NCBI GenBank assembly: GCA_910587335.1
Contig: CAJUMG010000007.1
Location: forward strand, 16,428-25,355
Direction: 5' to 3'
Source of the DNA: an uncultured Oscillospiraceae bacterium
Lineage (GTDB): Bacteria; Bacillota; Clostridia; Oscillospirales; Ruminococcaceae
Length of the DNA stretch: 8,928 nt
How positions within the stretch are numbered: the first letter of the stretch is position 1; every line of letters begins with the position of its first letter. A program made the translations under genes and the position numbers. This document shows positions 1-6,656 of this stretch, in pieces. The notes beneath the pieces are model-generated. The model ran no database searches, was not told the DNA's origin, and worked only from the letters and a program-made list of their open reading frames with translations.

Positions 1-984
1 CACCTTACACGAACACAAAAAACATCTAATGCCATTGCGCGGTTGGATGTGTTTTGTTCTTTGGCGGCAGTGGCGGTCAGCAATCGTTATGTGCGCCCAT
101 CTGTTGATCTTTCAGATGAAATAAAGATCCAGGATGGACGACATCCTGTGGTTGAATGTATCTTAAAAGAGGTGCCTTTTGTAGCAAACGATACATATTT
201 GAATCGTAGCGACCGCCAAATTGCTATCATCACCGGCCCGAATATGGCGGGTAAATCCACCTATATGCGGCAGACTGCTTTGATTGTCTTAATGGCACAG
301 CTAGGGTCTTTTGTACCGGCGACTTCTGCCTCTATTGGTATCGTTGACGGAATTTTTACTCGAGTTGGCGCATCAGACGATTTGACATCCGGACAGTCCA
401 CCTTTATGGTTGAGATGAACGAAGTGGCACATATCCTAAAAAATGCAACGCGAAAAAGCCTGTTGATCCTTGATGAGATTGGCAGAGGAACCTCTACCTT
501 TGACGGGATGAGTATTGCACGCGCCGTATTGGAGTATATTGCAGATCAGCGGGGATTGGGGGCAAAAACCTTGTTTGCGACCCATTATCATGAGCTGACA
601 GATTTAGAGTCGGTGTTAAGCTGTGTAAAAAATTATAGTGTTGCGGTAAAAAAGCGGGGAGATGAGATTACCTTTTTAAGAAGAATCATACCAGGCGGAG
701 CGGATGACAGTTATGGAATAGAAGTCTCTAAATTGGCAGGAATTCCGGATCAAGTAATTGAGCGGGCCCATGAAATACTATCTCGATTGGAGAAGGGGGA
801 GCTCATTTCTCTCCCCAAAAGTGAAAAACGAAAAAAAACTCCAAAAGAGGAATTGGATCAAATGGTCTTTCTTCCTCCGCAGGACAGTGCCTTGCGGGAG
901 CGCTTGGCCAGGGTTGATTTGAATGCCTTGACGCCAATTGAGGCGCTGAATATCTTGTTTGAGTTAAAGGCTATGTTAAAATAG
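1..984 (+). CDS. mutS: DNA mismatch repair protein MutS, C-terminal part (5' end outside window)
   Basis: This is the ABC-type ATPase half of MutS, which recognises mismatches and signals to MutL. The frame is open from base 1, so the gene starts upstream and about 327 codons are seen. The Walker A motif GPNMAGKST is at bases 235-261. The Walker B segment LLILDEIGRGTS starts near base 460, and the switch histidine motif FATHYHEL lies around 574-597. After the ATPase come the helix-turn-helix dimer contact (SYGIEVSKLAGIP) and a lysine-rich linker. QMVFL (859-873) follows at the place where MutS proteins carry a QxxLF-type beta-clamp motif, and then the C-terminal helix-loop-helix. All ATPase residues I can check are intact. 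An A8 run (831-838) lies in the linker. The stop is TAG at 982-984, 18 bases before mutL. The identification is very secure; only the N-terminal mismatch-binding domains are out of view. Confidence 0.98.
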   Translation, partial: HLTRTQKTSNAIARLDVFCSLAAVAVSNRYVRPSVDLSDEIKIQDGRHPVVECILKEVPFVANDTYLNRSDRQIAIITGPNMAGKSTYMRQTALIVLMAQLGSFVPATSASIGIVDGIFTRVGASDDLTSGQSTFMVEMNEVAHILKNATRKSLLILDEIGRGTSTFDGMSIARAVLEYIADQRGLGAKTLFATHYHELTDLESVLSCVKNYSVAVKKRGDEITFLRRIIPGGADDSYGIEVSKLAGIPDQVIERAHEILSRLEKGELISLPKSEKRKKTPKEELDQMVFLPPQDSALRERLARVDLNALTPIEALNILFELKAMLK

Positions 985-990
985 GGAAAA

Positions 991-995
991 GGAGG
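991..995 (+). promoter_or_regulatory. Shine-Dalgarno site fixing the TTG start of mutL
   Basis: GGAGG lies 7 bases before the TTG at 1003. The next in-frame ATG (1018) is too far from it, and using that ATG would cut off the conserved N-terminal strand that precedes the ATPase motif. The site therefore decides for the TTG start. Confidence 0.85.
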
Positions 996-1002
996 ACGTA
1001 TT

Positions 1003-3042
1003 TTGGGTATTATCCATATGTTGGATAAAAGTGTAGCAGAACTGATTGCCGCCGGCGAGGTGGTGGAACGTCCTTCTTCCGCCATTAAAGAGTTGGTCGA
1101 AAATGCTATTGATGCAGGCGCAAAAGCTATTACCGTCGAAATACAAAAAGGCGGCATGTCCTTTATGCGGGTAACAGATGATGGATGCGGCTTTTATCCG
1201 GAGGATGTGAAGAACGCATTTTTGCGCCATGCAACCAGCAAGGTGAAAAGCGCACAGGACCTGGAGGCAATCCACACGATGGGCTTTCGGGGGGAAGCAC
1301 TGGCATCTATTTCCGCTGTGGCGAGAGTTGAGCTTTTGTCCCGGCGCAGGGATGCGGTAGAAGGTATTCGCTATGTGATTGATGCTTCGGAGCAAGTTGC
1401 ATATGAGCCTATCGGGTGTCCTGTCGGGACAACAATTGTTGTACGAGATCTATTTTATAATACGCCAGCCCGATTGAAATTTTTGAAAAAGGATGTGTCT
1501 GAGGCCAATGCAGTGAGCGGAATTGTAGAAAAAATTGCGTTGGCACATCCGGAAATTTCTTTTTGCTTGATTCGTGACGGGCAGCAAAAACTGCACACCC
1601 CGGGGGATGGACAGCTTCTATCGGCAATATATGCGGTGTTTGGGCGGAATTTTGCGTCTGGTCTTTTGCCGGTAGAGTATCAGGCGAATGGCCTTTCAAT
1701 TAAAGGGTATATCTCAAAACCGCATATGACCAGGTCGAGCCGTTCCATGCAGAATTTTTATGTCAACCGCCGGTATGTAAAATCGAGAACCTGTACTGTA
1801 GCACTGGAAGAAAGCTATAAGCATTTTATTATGACAGGTAAATTCCCAGCCTGTGTTTTAGATTTATCTATTCCTCCAGAATCGGTAGATGTCAATGTAC
1901 ATCCCGCAAAAATCGAAATACGCTTTGAAAATGAAAAAAACATTTTCGATTTAGTATACTTTGCTGTTAAAAATGCTTTACGCGGCGCAGATTTGACAGT
2001 GGAGGGGAGCTTTGGAAAATCAGACCTTCCTACATTAAATCAATTGCCGGCACAAGAGAGGATGAGCGCTGAGAAATTTCAGAATTCAGCAAGAGCGGAA
2101 ACGAACGAACAAATAGATTTAGAAAAACAAACAATGCATTTTGCTATTGCAGACAAAAAGAATATATCGGGTATTTTTGGTGGCTTCTTAGAGGACGACT
2201 CTTCTAAATGGATTTCCTTTGATACAACATCCGCCTCTCTTTTTAGCACATATGCCAAAAAAGAGAGAGAAAATACAGATCAGGCAGGCGTTGCAACCTC
2301 AAAAGCTTATTTGGATATTGAAGGCGAAGATGTTTTTATGCCGCATAACGCAAAAAAGAGTGTGGAGAAAAACGGCTTAGAATCGGTCCAAGCATCAGCT
2401 TTTTCGGCAGAAAAACAGGAATATGTGGCGTGCGGCTCATCCGATCAGCAGGTGATCATTCCAGCGTCTCCCTATGAGAATTTACGTTATATTGGCGAAG
2501 CGTTTTGTACATACATTCTTTTTGAGGGGGATGGCCGTTTGGTCATAGTAGATAAACATGCAGCGCACGAAAGAATTTTGTATAATCGGCTAAAAAAGGG
2601 TGAAGCACGGCAGTTTATGCAGAATTTACTTACGCCTGTTACTGTGTTGTTGTCTCAGGAGGAATACTCTGCCGCGTTGGAGAATCTGAATATCCTGTTT
2701 GAATGCGGATTTGAAGCGGAGGATTTTGGCAAAGGCACCTTACTAATTCGAAGCGCTCCCATGTGGCTGGAAAATGCACAGATTGAACAAACTGTTGGAG
2801 AAATCTGCGGCTACCTGGTTCAGGGCAGACAGGATGTTTCCCCGGAGAAATTGGATTGGCTGTATCATAATATTTCTTGTCGCTCTGCGATAAAAGGCGG
2901 AGACCGCAGTACGCCAGAAGAACTAAAAGAAATCCTTAGGCTCATGCAGGAAGACGGAACGGTGTTTCATTGTCCTCATGGACGGCCGGTAGCGATTACT
3001 CTAACCAGAAAGGAAATGGAAAAACAGTTTGGGAGGATATAG
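1003..3042 (+). CDS. mutL: DNA mismatch repair protein MutL, endonuclease type
   Basis: MutL couples mismatch recognition by MutS to strand nicking. The N-terminal GHKL ATPase (about 1-330) shows ELVENAIDAGA with catalytic E30 and Mg-binding N34, DDGCGF (59-64), GFRGEAL (94-100) and GTTIVVRDLFYNTPAR (142-157). A poorly conserved polar linker covers about 330-480. The C-terminal dimerisation/endonuclease domain has DKHAAHE (517-523), CRSAIK (626-631) and CPHGRP (657-662), the metal-site motifs of nicking MutL proteins from bacteria that lack MutH. QNLLTP (540-545) fits the beta-clamp-binding site that follows the DQHA motif in Bacillus MutL. One oddity is that the motif DQHA(X)2E(X)4E ends in N528 instead of Glu. 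The length of 679 aa is at the upper end for the family because of the linker. Translation starts at TTG; the gene lies 18 bases after mutS and 1 base before miaA, so they are probably co-transcribed. Confidence 0.98.
   Translation: MGIIHMLDKSVAELIAAGEVVERPSSAIKELVENAIDAGAKAITVEIQKGGMSFMRVTDDGCGFYPEDVKNAFLRHATSKVKSAQDLEAIHTMGFRGEALASISAVARVELLSRRRDAVEGIRYVIDASEQVAYEPIGCPVGTTIVVRDLFYNTPARLKFLKKDVSEANAVSGIVEKIALAHPEISFCLIRDGQQKLHTPGDGQLLSAIYAVFGRNFASGLLPVEYQANGLSIKGYISKPHMTRSSRSMQNFYVNRRYVKSRTCTVALEESYKHFIMTGKFPACVLDLSIPPESVDVNVHPAKIEIRFENEKNIFDLVYFAVKNALRGADLTVEGSFGKSDLPTLNQLPAQERMSAEKFQNSARAETNEQIDLEKQTMHFAIADKKNISGIFGGFLEDDSSKWISFDTTSASLFSTYAKKERENTDQAGVATSKAYLDIEGEDVFMPHNAKKSVEKNGLESVQASAFSAEKQEYVACGSSDQQVIIPASPYENLRYIGEAFCTYILFEGDGRLVIVDKHAAHERILYNRLKKGEARQFMQNLLTPVTVLLSQEEYSAALENLNILFECGFEAEDFGKGTLLIRSAPMWLENAQIEQTVGEICGYLVQGRQDVSPEKLDWLYHNISCRSAIKGGDRSTPEELKEILRLMQEDGTVFHCPHGRPVAITLTRKEMEKQFGRI
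1925..1949 (+). repeat. Short inverted repeat around an A7 run inside mutL
   Basis: GAAAATG (1927-1933) and CATTTTC (1941-1947) are exact inverted copies separated by seven A's. A wobble and one further pair extend the stem to 1925/1949. The segment encodes F308-E-N-E-K-N-I-F-D of MutL. It is AT-rich and may be chance; no function can be assigned. Confidence 0.45.
3031..3037 (+). promoter_or_regulatory. Shine-Dalgarno site fixing the ATG start of miaA
   Basis: GGGAGGA sits in the last codons of mutL, 6 bases before the ATG at 3044. A TTG at 3029 would give a longer ORF, but the ribosome site would then lie downstream of the start. ATG 3044 is therefore chosen. Confidence 0.85.
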
Positions 3043-3043
3043 T

Positions 3044-4009
3044 ATGCCTGAAAAAAGGGGGCAAATTCCAGTTGTTGCTGTTGTTGGCCCTACTGCCTCG
3101 GGAAAAAGCGCTTTGGCTGTGGAACTGGCGCGAGCTTGGAATGGGGAGATTGTATCTGCCGATTCAAAACAAATTTATCGCTATATGTCAGTGGGGACAG
3201 CCGTGCCAACCCTTAAAGAAAGGGGAGGGATACCACACCATCTTTTGCAGTTTCTAAACCCGGATGAAACATTTAGCGTAGCAGAATACGTCCAATTGGC
3301 GGAAGAAGTTATCCGGGATATTGACAGCAGAAAGAAGCTCCCTTTTTTGGTGGGAGGAACGGGTCTATATGTCCGTTCATTGCTGGATCATATCACTTTT
3401 TTTGAAAACAAGAGTGACCCGGAACTGCGCCAGGAGTTGGAAAAGACTGCAATGGAGAAAGGCAATCAATTTTTGCTGGACATGCTCAGAAGCTTTGATC
3501 CGCAGTTAGCTCAAAATTTGCATCCCAATAATCTTGGGCGCATCATCCGGGGAATTGAGGCATATCGCCTTACGGGCATTCCCATGTCTGAGCAGCAAAA
3601 AGCATCTAGGCAAAATCCCTCCCCTTATGACTGCTGTATGATCGGGCTTACGTTTAGAGACCGGCAGCTCCTTTATCAAAGGATTGACCAACGGGTAGAA
3701 AAAATGATGGAAAATGGTCTGTTGAAAGAAATTCAGGAGCTTATTCACAAAGGATATTCCCAAACAGCAGCACAGGCAATTGGCTATAAAGAGTTCTTTG
3801 ACTATCTACAGGGGAAAAGCACACTGGAGGAGGCAGTCTGCCGGGTGCAGCAGGAGTCGAGACGGTATGCCAAGAGACAATTGACTTGGTTTCGAAAAGA
3901 TGAAAAGGTAAATTGGCTTTACATCGACGATTATGAGGAATATAATGTTCTTGTCAGGCAGGCGGCTGAGTTAGTAAAAAACCAGTTTGGTAAGCCAGCT
4001 GTTTTTTAA
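3044..4009 (+). CDS. miaA: tRNA dimethylallyltransferase MiaA
   Basis: MiaA transfers a dimethylallyl group from DMAPP to N6 of A37 in tRNAs that read codons beginning with U, the first step to ms2i6A. It acts in the cytoplasm. The 321-residue product begins with the P-loop GPTASGKS (15-22). It continues with SADSKQIY (38-45, catalytic D40), IPHHLLQF (63-70), VGGTGLYV (103-110), a central tRNA-clasping insert, QAIGYKEF (244-251) and RRYAKRQLTWFRKD (273-286). Length and motif order are normal for the family. A small deviation is GTAVPT (51-56), where most relatives have GTAKPT. The start is ATG 3044, 1 base after the mutL stop, with its ribosome site inside mutL. A terminator-like hairpin overlaps the last codons. 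The order miaA-hfq is common in both Gram-negative and clostridial genomes. Confidence 0.97.
   Translation: MPEKRGQIPVVAVVGPTASGKSALAVELARAWNGEIVSADSKQIYRYMSVGTAVPTLKERGGIPHHLLQFLNPDETFSVAEYVQLAEEVIRDIDSRKKLPFLVGGTGLYVRSLLDHITFFENKSDPELRQELEKTAMEKGNQFLLDMLRSFDPQLAQNLHPNNLGRIIRGIEAYRLTGIPMSEQQKASRQNPSPYDCCMIGLTFRDRQLLYQRIDQRVEKMMENGLLKEIQELIHKGYSQTAAQAIGYKEFFDYLQGKSTLEEAVCRVQQESRRYAKRQLTWFRKDEKVNWLYIDDYEEYNVLVRQAAELVKNQFGKPAVF
3976..4007 (+). terminator. Possible weak intrinsic terminator overlapping the 3' end of miaA
   Basis: The stem is CAGTT (3983-3987) plus GG (3989-3990) paired with CC (3995-3996) plus AGCTG (3997-4001). T3988 is bulged, there is one G-U pair, and the loop is TAAG. Six T's (4002-4007) follow directly and can also pair with the six A's at 3976-3981. 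This is the shape of a modest intrinsic terminator. It may reduce read-through from mutSL-miaA into hfq. Only 38 bases separate miaA and hfq, and I see no strong promoter there, so complete termination is unlikely unless a promoter lies within miaA. Confidence 0.45.
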
Positions 4010-4047
4010 CAATTGCATTTTATTTAAAGACAGAAAGGTTGAAAAAT

Positions 4048-4299
4048 ATGAATAAGAGTATGAATTTACAGGACGTCTTTTTAAATCAGGCGAGAAGAGA
4101 GAAAATTGCCGTAACAATTTTTTTGACAAATGGTTTTCAGTTTAAAGGAACTGTAAAGGGATTTGACACCTATGTGGTCATTCTGGATTCAGATGGAAAG
4201 CAGAATTTAGTTTATAAGCATGCCATTTCAACAATTGTTCCGGCAAGACCTATCAGTATTCTGGATTCGGTAGACCGGGATGAGGAAGGGGATCGATAA
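4048..4299 (+). CDS. hfq: RNA chaperone Hfq
   Basis: Hfq is a hexameric Sm-like protein that binds small RNAs and mRNAs and promotes their pairing. The 83-residue product carries the Sm1 motif (NLQDVFLNQARREK, then FLTNGFQFKGTVKGFD) and the Sm2 motif with VYKHAISTIVP (55-65). Y56, K57 and H58 are the proximal-face uridine-binding residues, and the residues at F39 and Y42 match the lateral/proximal pocket. Rim residues R16, R17 and K19 form a basic patch. The short tail (69-83) ends in an acidic DRDEEGD. I chose ATG 4048 because AGAAAGG (4032-4038) lies 9 bases before it and because the residue numbering then matches E. coli Hfq through the rim. TTG 4039 is less likely, while ATG 4060 would lie farther from that site. 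The next gene begins 6 bases after the stop. Confidence 0.97.
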   Translation: MNKSMNLQDVFLNQARREKIAVTIFLTNGFQFKGTVKGFDTYVVILDSDGKQNLVYKHAISTIVPARPISILDSVDRDEEGDR

Positions 4300-4305
4300 A
4301 GCGTT

Positions 4306-5520
4306 ATGAACAGCCTGAGTGGAAAAATTCTTGCGGTTGTCATGTCGCTGTTTTTAGTGGTGTATGTAGGGTATCAGGTTTACCGTTATATGTATTCACC
4401 TATTAAAACGGAGCCGGTGCAGCAGTATGTTATTGACGATACAGTTTATGCCCAAGGTATTGCCATTCGGGACGAAATACCGGTAGAAGGGGTATCTTCA
4501 GGCGTTGTCAGCTATTTTTATGATGATGGAGTGAGAGTCATTACCGGTACTTCAGTGGCCGAAGTACATGCAAACCGTCAGAGTGTTCAAAATAAGCATC
4601 GGGTTGAAAGAATAGATGATGAAATAGAGCGGCTGACCAAAATTCAAAAAACAGCTGACAGTATAGCAAATGTATCTTCTATTTCTTTGGCGATTGAAGA
4701 GCAGATTAGCAGCCTTATTTTCATGAATGAATCTGGAGATTTGCAAAATGCCGAACAAGTCAGTAACTCTTTACAGGATATACTGAATAAAAAAGCAATT
4801 GCTATACGAGATATAACTGATTTTTCCAATAAGATTAACCAATTGGAAAATGAAAAAGTTACTCTGCAAAGTCAAATGTCTGCACAGATCAGCCAGATTG
4901 TTTCCCCGGCATATGGTTATTTTGGTAGTTACTGTGATACAGCTTATAACACGATTACAACAGACTTACTTTCGACAGCGACCGTTTCCCAACTGGAAGA
5001 ATTAGCATCCTCTAAATATGAGCAAAACAATTCCTGTGTTGGAAAGGTGATTTTGGGATATATCTGGTATTATGCTGCATTGGTTAGTCCTGAAGATGCA
5101 GGTAAGTTTTCTTTGGGTACTAATGCATCTCTTTATTTCGGATCATCTTCTGAAGAGGTTCCTGGTACAGTGACACAATTGATTCAAGATGCTGATTCGG
5201 GAAAAACAGCAGTTGTTTTTTCCTGTGATTATATGTCTCAAGATATTTCGCGTTTGCGTAATTCTGCGGTTCGAATTGAATTGGGGAGCTATAAGGGCTT
5301 AAAAATCCCCTATAAAGCCTTACGATTCCAAGATGGTGTACAGGGCGTTTACGTTGTTAAAAATCAAGTTTTGGAATTTAAGAAAGTAGAAATTATTTAC
5401 GAAAATGTGGGATTTTTTGTAAGCAGTATAGATAGCAATGATGAAGAGCGGGTTCAGCTTTATGATGATATTGTAACGGAAGGGACCGATTTATATGAGG
5501 GAAAGGCCACCAATTCCTGA
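4306..5520 (+). CDS. Membrane-anchored HlyD/membrane-fusion-like protein of unknown role
   Basis: This 404-residue protein has one N-terminal membrane segment (about 8-28, ILAVVMSLFLVVYVG), then a predicted extracytoplasmic body. Residues about 49-90 look like a first half-lipoyl/barrel segment (GIAIRDEIPVEG, SSGVVSYFYDDGVRV). About 95-195 is a long polar alpha-hairpin or coiled coil, and 198-208 (IVSPAYGYFGS) looks like the returning lipoyl half. Beta-rich stretches resembling the barrel and membrane-proximal domains fill about 245-400 (GTVTQLIQDADSGKTAVVF, LKIPYKALRFQDGVQGVYVV). This is the layout of HlyD/MacA-type adaptor subunits, but no ABC, MFS or RND transporter is adjacent. Three cysteines (210, 244, 307) are predicted to be outside the cell. 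The gene starts 6 bases after hfq, with a GAGGAAGGGG site rather far upstream (4282-4291), and its end overlaps yggS by 26 bases. Its position suggests an envelope or division role; that is inference only. Confidence 0.85.
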   Translation: MNSLSGKILAVVMSLFLVVYVGYQVYRYMYSPIKTEPVQQYVIDDTVYAQGIAIRDEIPVEGVSSGVVSYFYDDGVRVITGTSVAEVHANRQSVQNKHRVERIDDEIERLTKIQKTADSIANVSSISLAIEEQISSLIFMNESGDLQNAEQVSNSLQDILNKKAIAIRDITDFSNKINQLENEKVTLQSQMSAQISQIVSPAYGYFGSYCDTAYNTITTDLLSTATVSQLEELASSKYEQNNSCVGKVILGYIWYYAALVSPEDAGKFSLGTNASLYFGSSSEEVPGTVTQLIQDADSGKTAVVFSCDYMSQDISRLRNSAVRIELGSYKGLKIPYKALRFQDGVQGVYVVKNQVLEFKKVEIIYENVGFFVSSIDSNDEERVQLYDDIVTEGTDLYEGKATNS

Positions 5521-6205
5521 TCTGGATTTACAGGAAAATATTCGAGAAATTCGTGAAAGGGTAGAATCCGCGGCAGAGAAAAGCGGGAGATCGTTTAAAG
5601 ATATTTCCATTATGGCGGTGACAAAAACTGTTCCACCCCAGAGAGTCAATCAAGCAATTATGTGCGGAATTTCACTGTTAGGGGAAAACCGTGTGCAGGA
5701 ATATCTGGAAAAATATCCTTTTTATGAAAAAGAGGATTGCTCAGTTCATTTTATTGGCAGATTACAGACCAACAAGGTCCGGTATATTGTAGACAAAATT
5801 GATATGGTTGAATCGGTTGACAGCCTTCGATTGGCACAAGAACTGGAAAAACGCTGTGCTTTGGCTGGAAAAAGAATGGATATTCTGTTAGAAGTAAATA
5901 TTGGGGCGGAACCTACAAAATCGGGTGTATTACAGGAAAATTTGCCCGAATTGATTCAAGCAGTTGCAGTATTGCCCCACCTTCGTTTATCTGGTTTGAT
6001 GGCAATCCCTCCATTGGGAGGTAAAGAAAATGCGTATTATTTTTCGAAGATGCATGATCTGTTCCTTGACATACAGGCAAAAAAAATAGATAATAGTGAT
6101 GTGCGATTTCTATCAATGGGAATGTCCAACGATTTTGAGACTGCAATTGCCTGTGGAGCGAATATAGTTCGGCTGGGTACGATTTTATTTGGGAAACGAA
6201 AATAA
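5495..6205 (+). CDS. yggS: YggS/PLPBP-family pyridoxal phosphate-binding protein
   Basis: Members of this family (YlmE in Bacillus) bind PLP in an alanine-racemase-like barrel and help keep vitamin B6 and amino/keto-acid pools balanced; no enzymatic reaction is established. The 236-residue product shows the Schiff-base lysine K44 in MAVTKT, GENRVQEYLEK, HFIGRLQTNK, VNIGAEPTKSG, LSGLMAIPP and the phosphate-binding end SMGMSNDFETAIACGANIVR. Length and motifs are typical. The ATG at 5495 lies inside the preceding gene (26-base overlap), with GGAAGGG at 5478-5484, so translation is probably coupled to the HlyD-like gene. The gene is followed 14 bases later by sepF, as in the division clusters of many Firmicutes and Actinobacteria. 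Confidence 0.96.
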   Translation: MRERPPIPDLDLQENIREIRERVESAAEKSGRSFKDISIMAVTKTVPPQRVNQAIMCGISLLGENRVQEYLEKYPFYEKEDCSVHFIGRLQTNKVRYIVDKIDMVESVDSLRLAQELEKRCALAGKRMDILLEVNIGAEPTKSGVLQENLPELIQAVAVLPHLRLSGLMAIPPLGGKENAYYFSKMHDLFLDIQAKKIDNSDVRFLSMGMSNDFETAIACGANIVRLGTILFGKRK

Positions 6206-6219
6206 CAGGAGGAACCAAC

Positions 6220-6654
6220 ATGGGTTTAATGGATAGCATCAGAAGATTGTTTGATTATCCGGAAGAGGATGAATATGAGGAGGAAGACGAATTTCTGGCT
6301 CATGAGGGTACAAACGGAGGCGTATCTGTAGCAGAGCAAGGCTCCAGAAGAAATAAAGTGGTTAATATTCATGCAACAACACAATTGGCAGTGGTGTTGG
6401 TAAAACCAGAGCGCTTTGATGATGCACGGTCTATTGCTGATCATCTGAATACCAAGCGAACAGTTGTTTTAAATTTGGAACAAACCAGCAAAGATGTCTC
6501 CCGCCGGCTGATCGATTTTTTAAGTGGCGTTGCTTACGCCAATAATGGACAGATTCAGCGTGTAGCAAACAGCACCTATATCATTACGCCGTATAATGTG
6601 GATATTATGGGTGATCTGTTAGATGAACTGGAAAATAGTGGTGTGTTCTTTTAA
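6220..6654 (+). CDS. sepF: Cell division protein SepF
   Basis: SepF tethers FtsZ filaments to the membrane and shapes the septum. The 144-residue product begins with an amphipathic helix (MGLMDSIRRLFDY), the membrane-binding part in the Bacillus protein. A very acidic, probably disordered linker follows (about 14-45, rich in E and D), then the compact SepF domain (about 47-144). The domain includes RTVVLNLEQTSKDVSRRLIDFLSG, with G103 at the position of the dimer-interface glycine, and ends with a YIITPYNVDI strand. AGGAGG (6207-6212) lies 7 bases before the ATG, a strong initiation signal. The gene is followed only 2 bases later by ylmH; ylmG, which stands between them in Bacillus, is absent. 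Confidence 0.96.
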   Translation: MGLMDSIRRLFDYPEEDEYEEEDEFLAHEGTNGGVSVAEQGSRRNKVVNIHATTQLAVVLVKPERFDDARSIADHLNTKRTVVLNLEQTSKDVSRRLIDFLSGVAYANNGQIQRVANSTYIITPYNVDIMGDLLDELENSGVFF

Positions 6655-6656
6655 CA

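Noticed and set aside
795..816. GGGGAG/CTCCCC-type hairpin at the end of the MutS dimer region
   Set aside because: It is a six-pair stem inside coding sequence with no T-tract after it, so it is not a terminator; it probably reflects codon content.
858..1395. Two antisense open frames (99 and 139 codons) across the mutS-mutL junction
   Set aside because: They lie opposite strongly conserved MutS and MutL coding sequence, resemble no family I recognise, and have no ribosome site.
2970..3509. Plus-strand frames overlapping mutL and miaA (95 and 62 codons)
   Set aside because: They are out-of-frame shadows of the mutL end and the miaA P-loop region, with no independent start site.
4039..4047. 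TTG 4039 as the hfq start
   Set aside because: It touches the AGAAAGG site with no spacer; ATG 4048 has a 9-base spacer and gives numbering that matches Hfq from E. coli.
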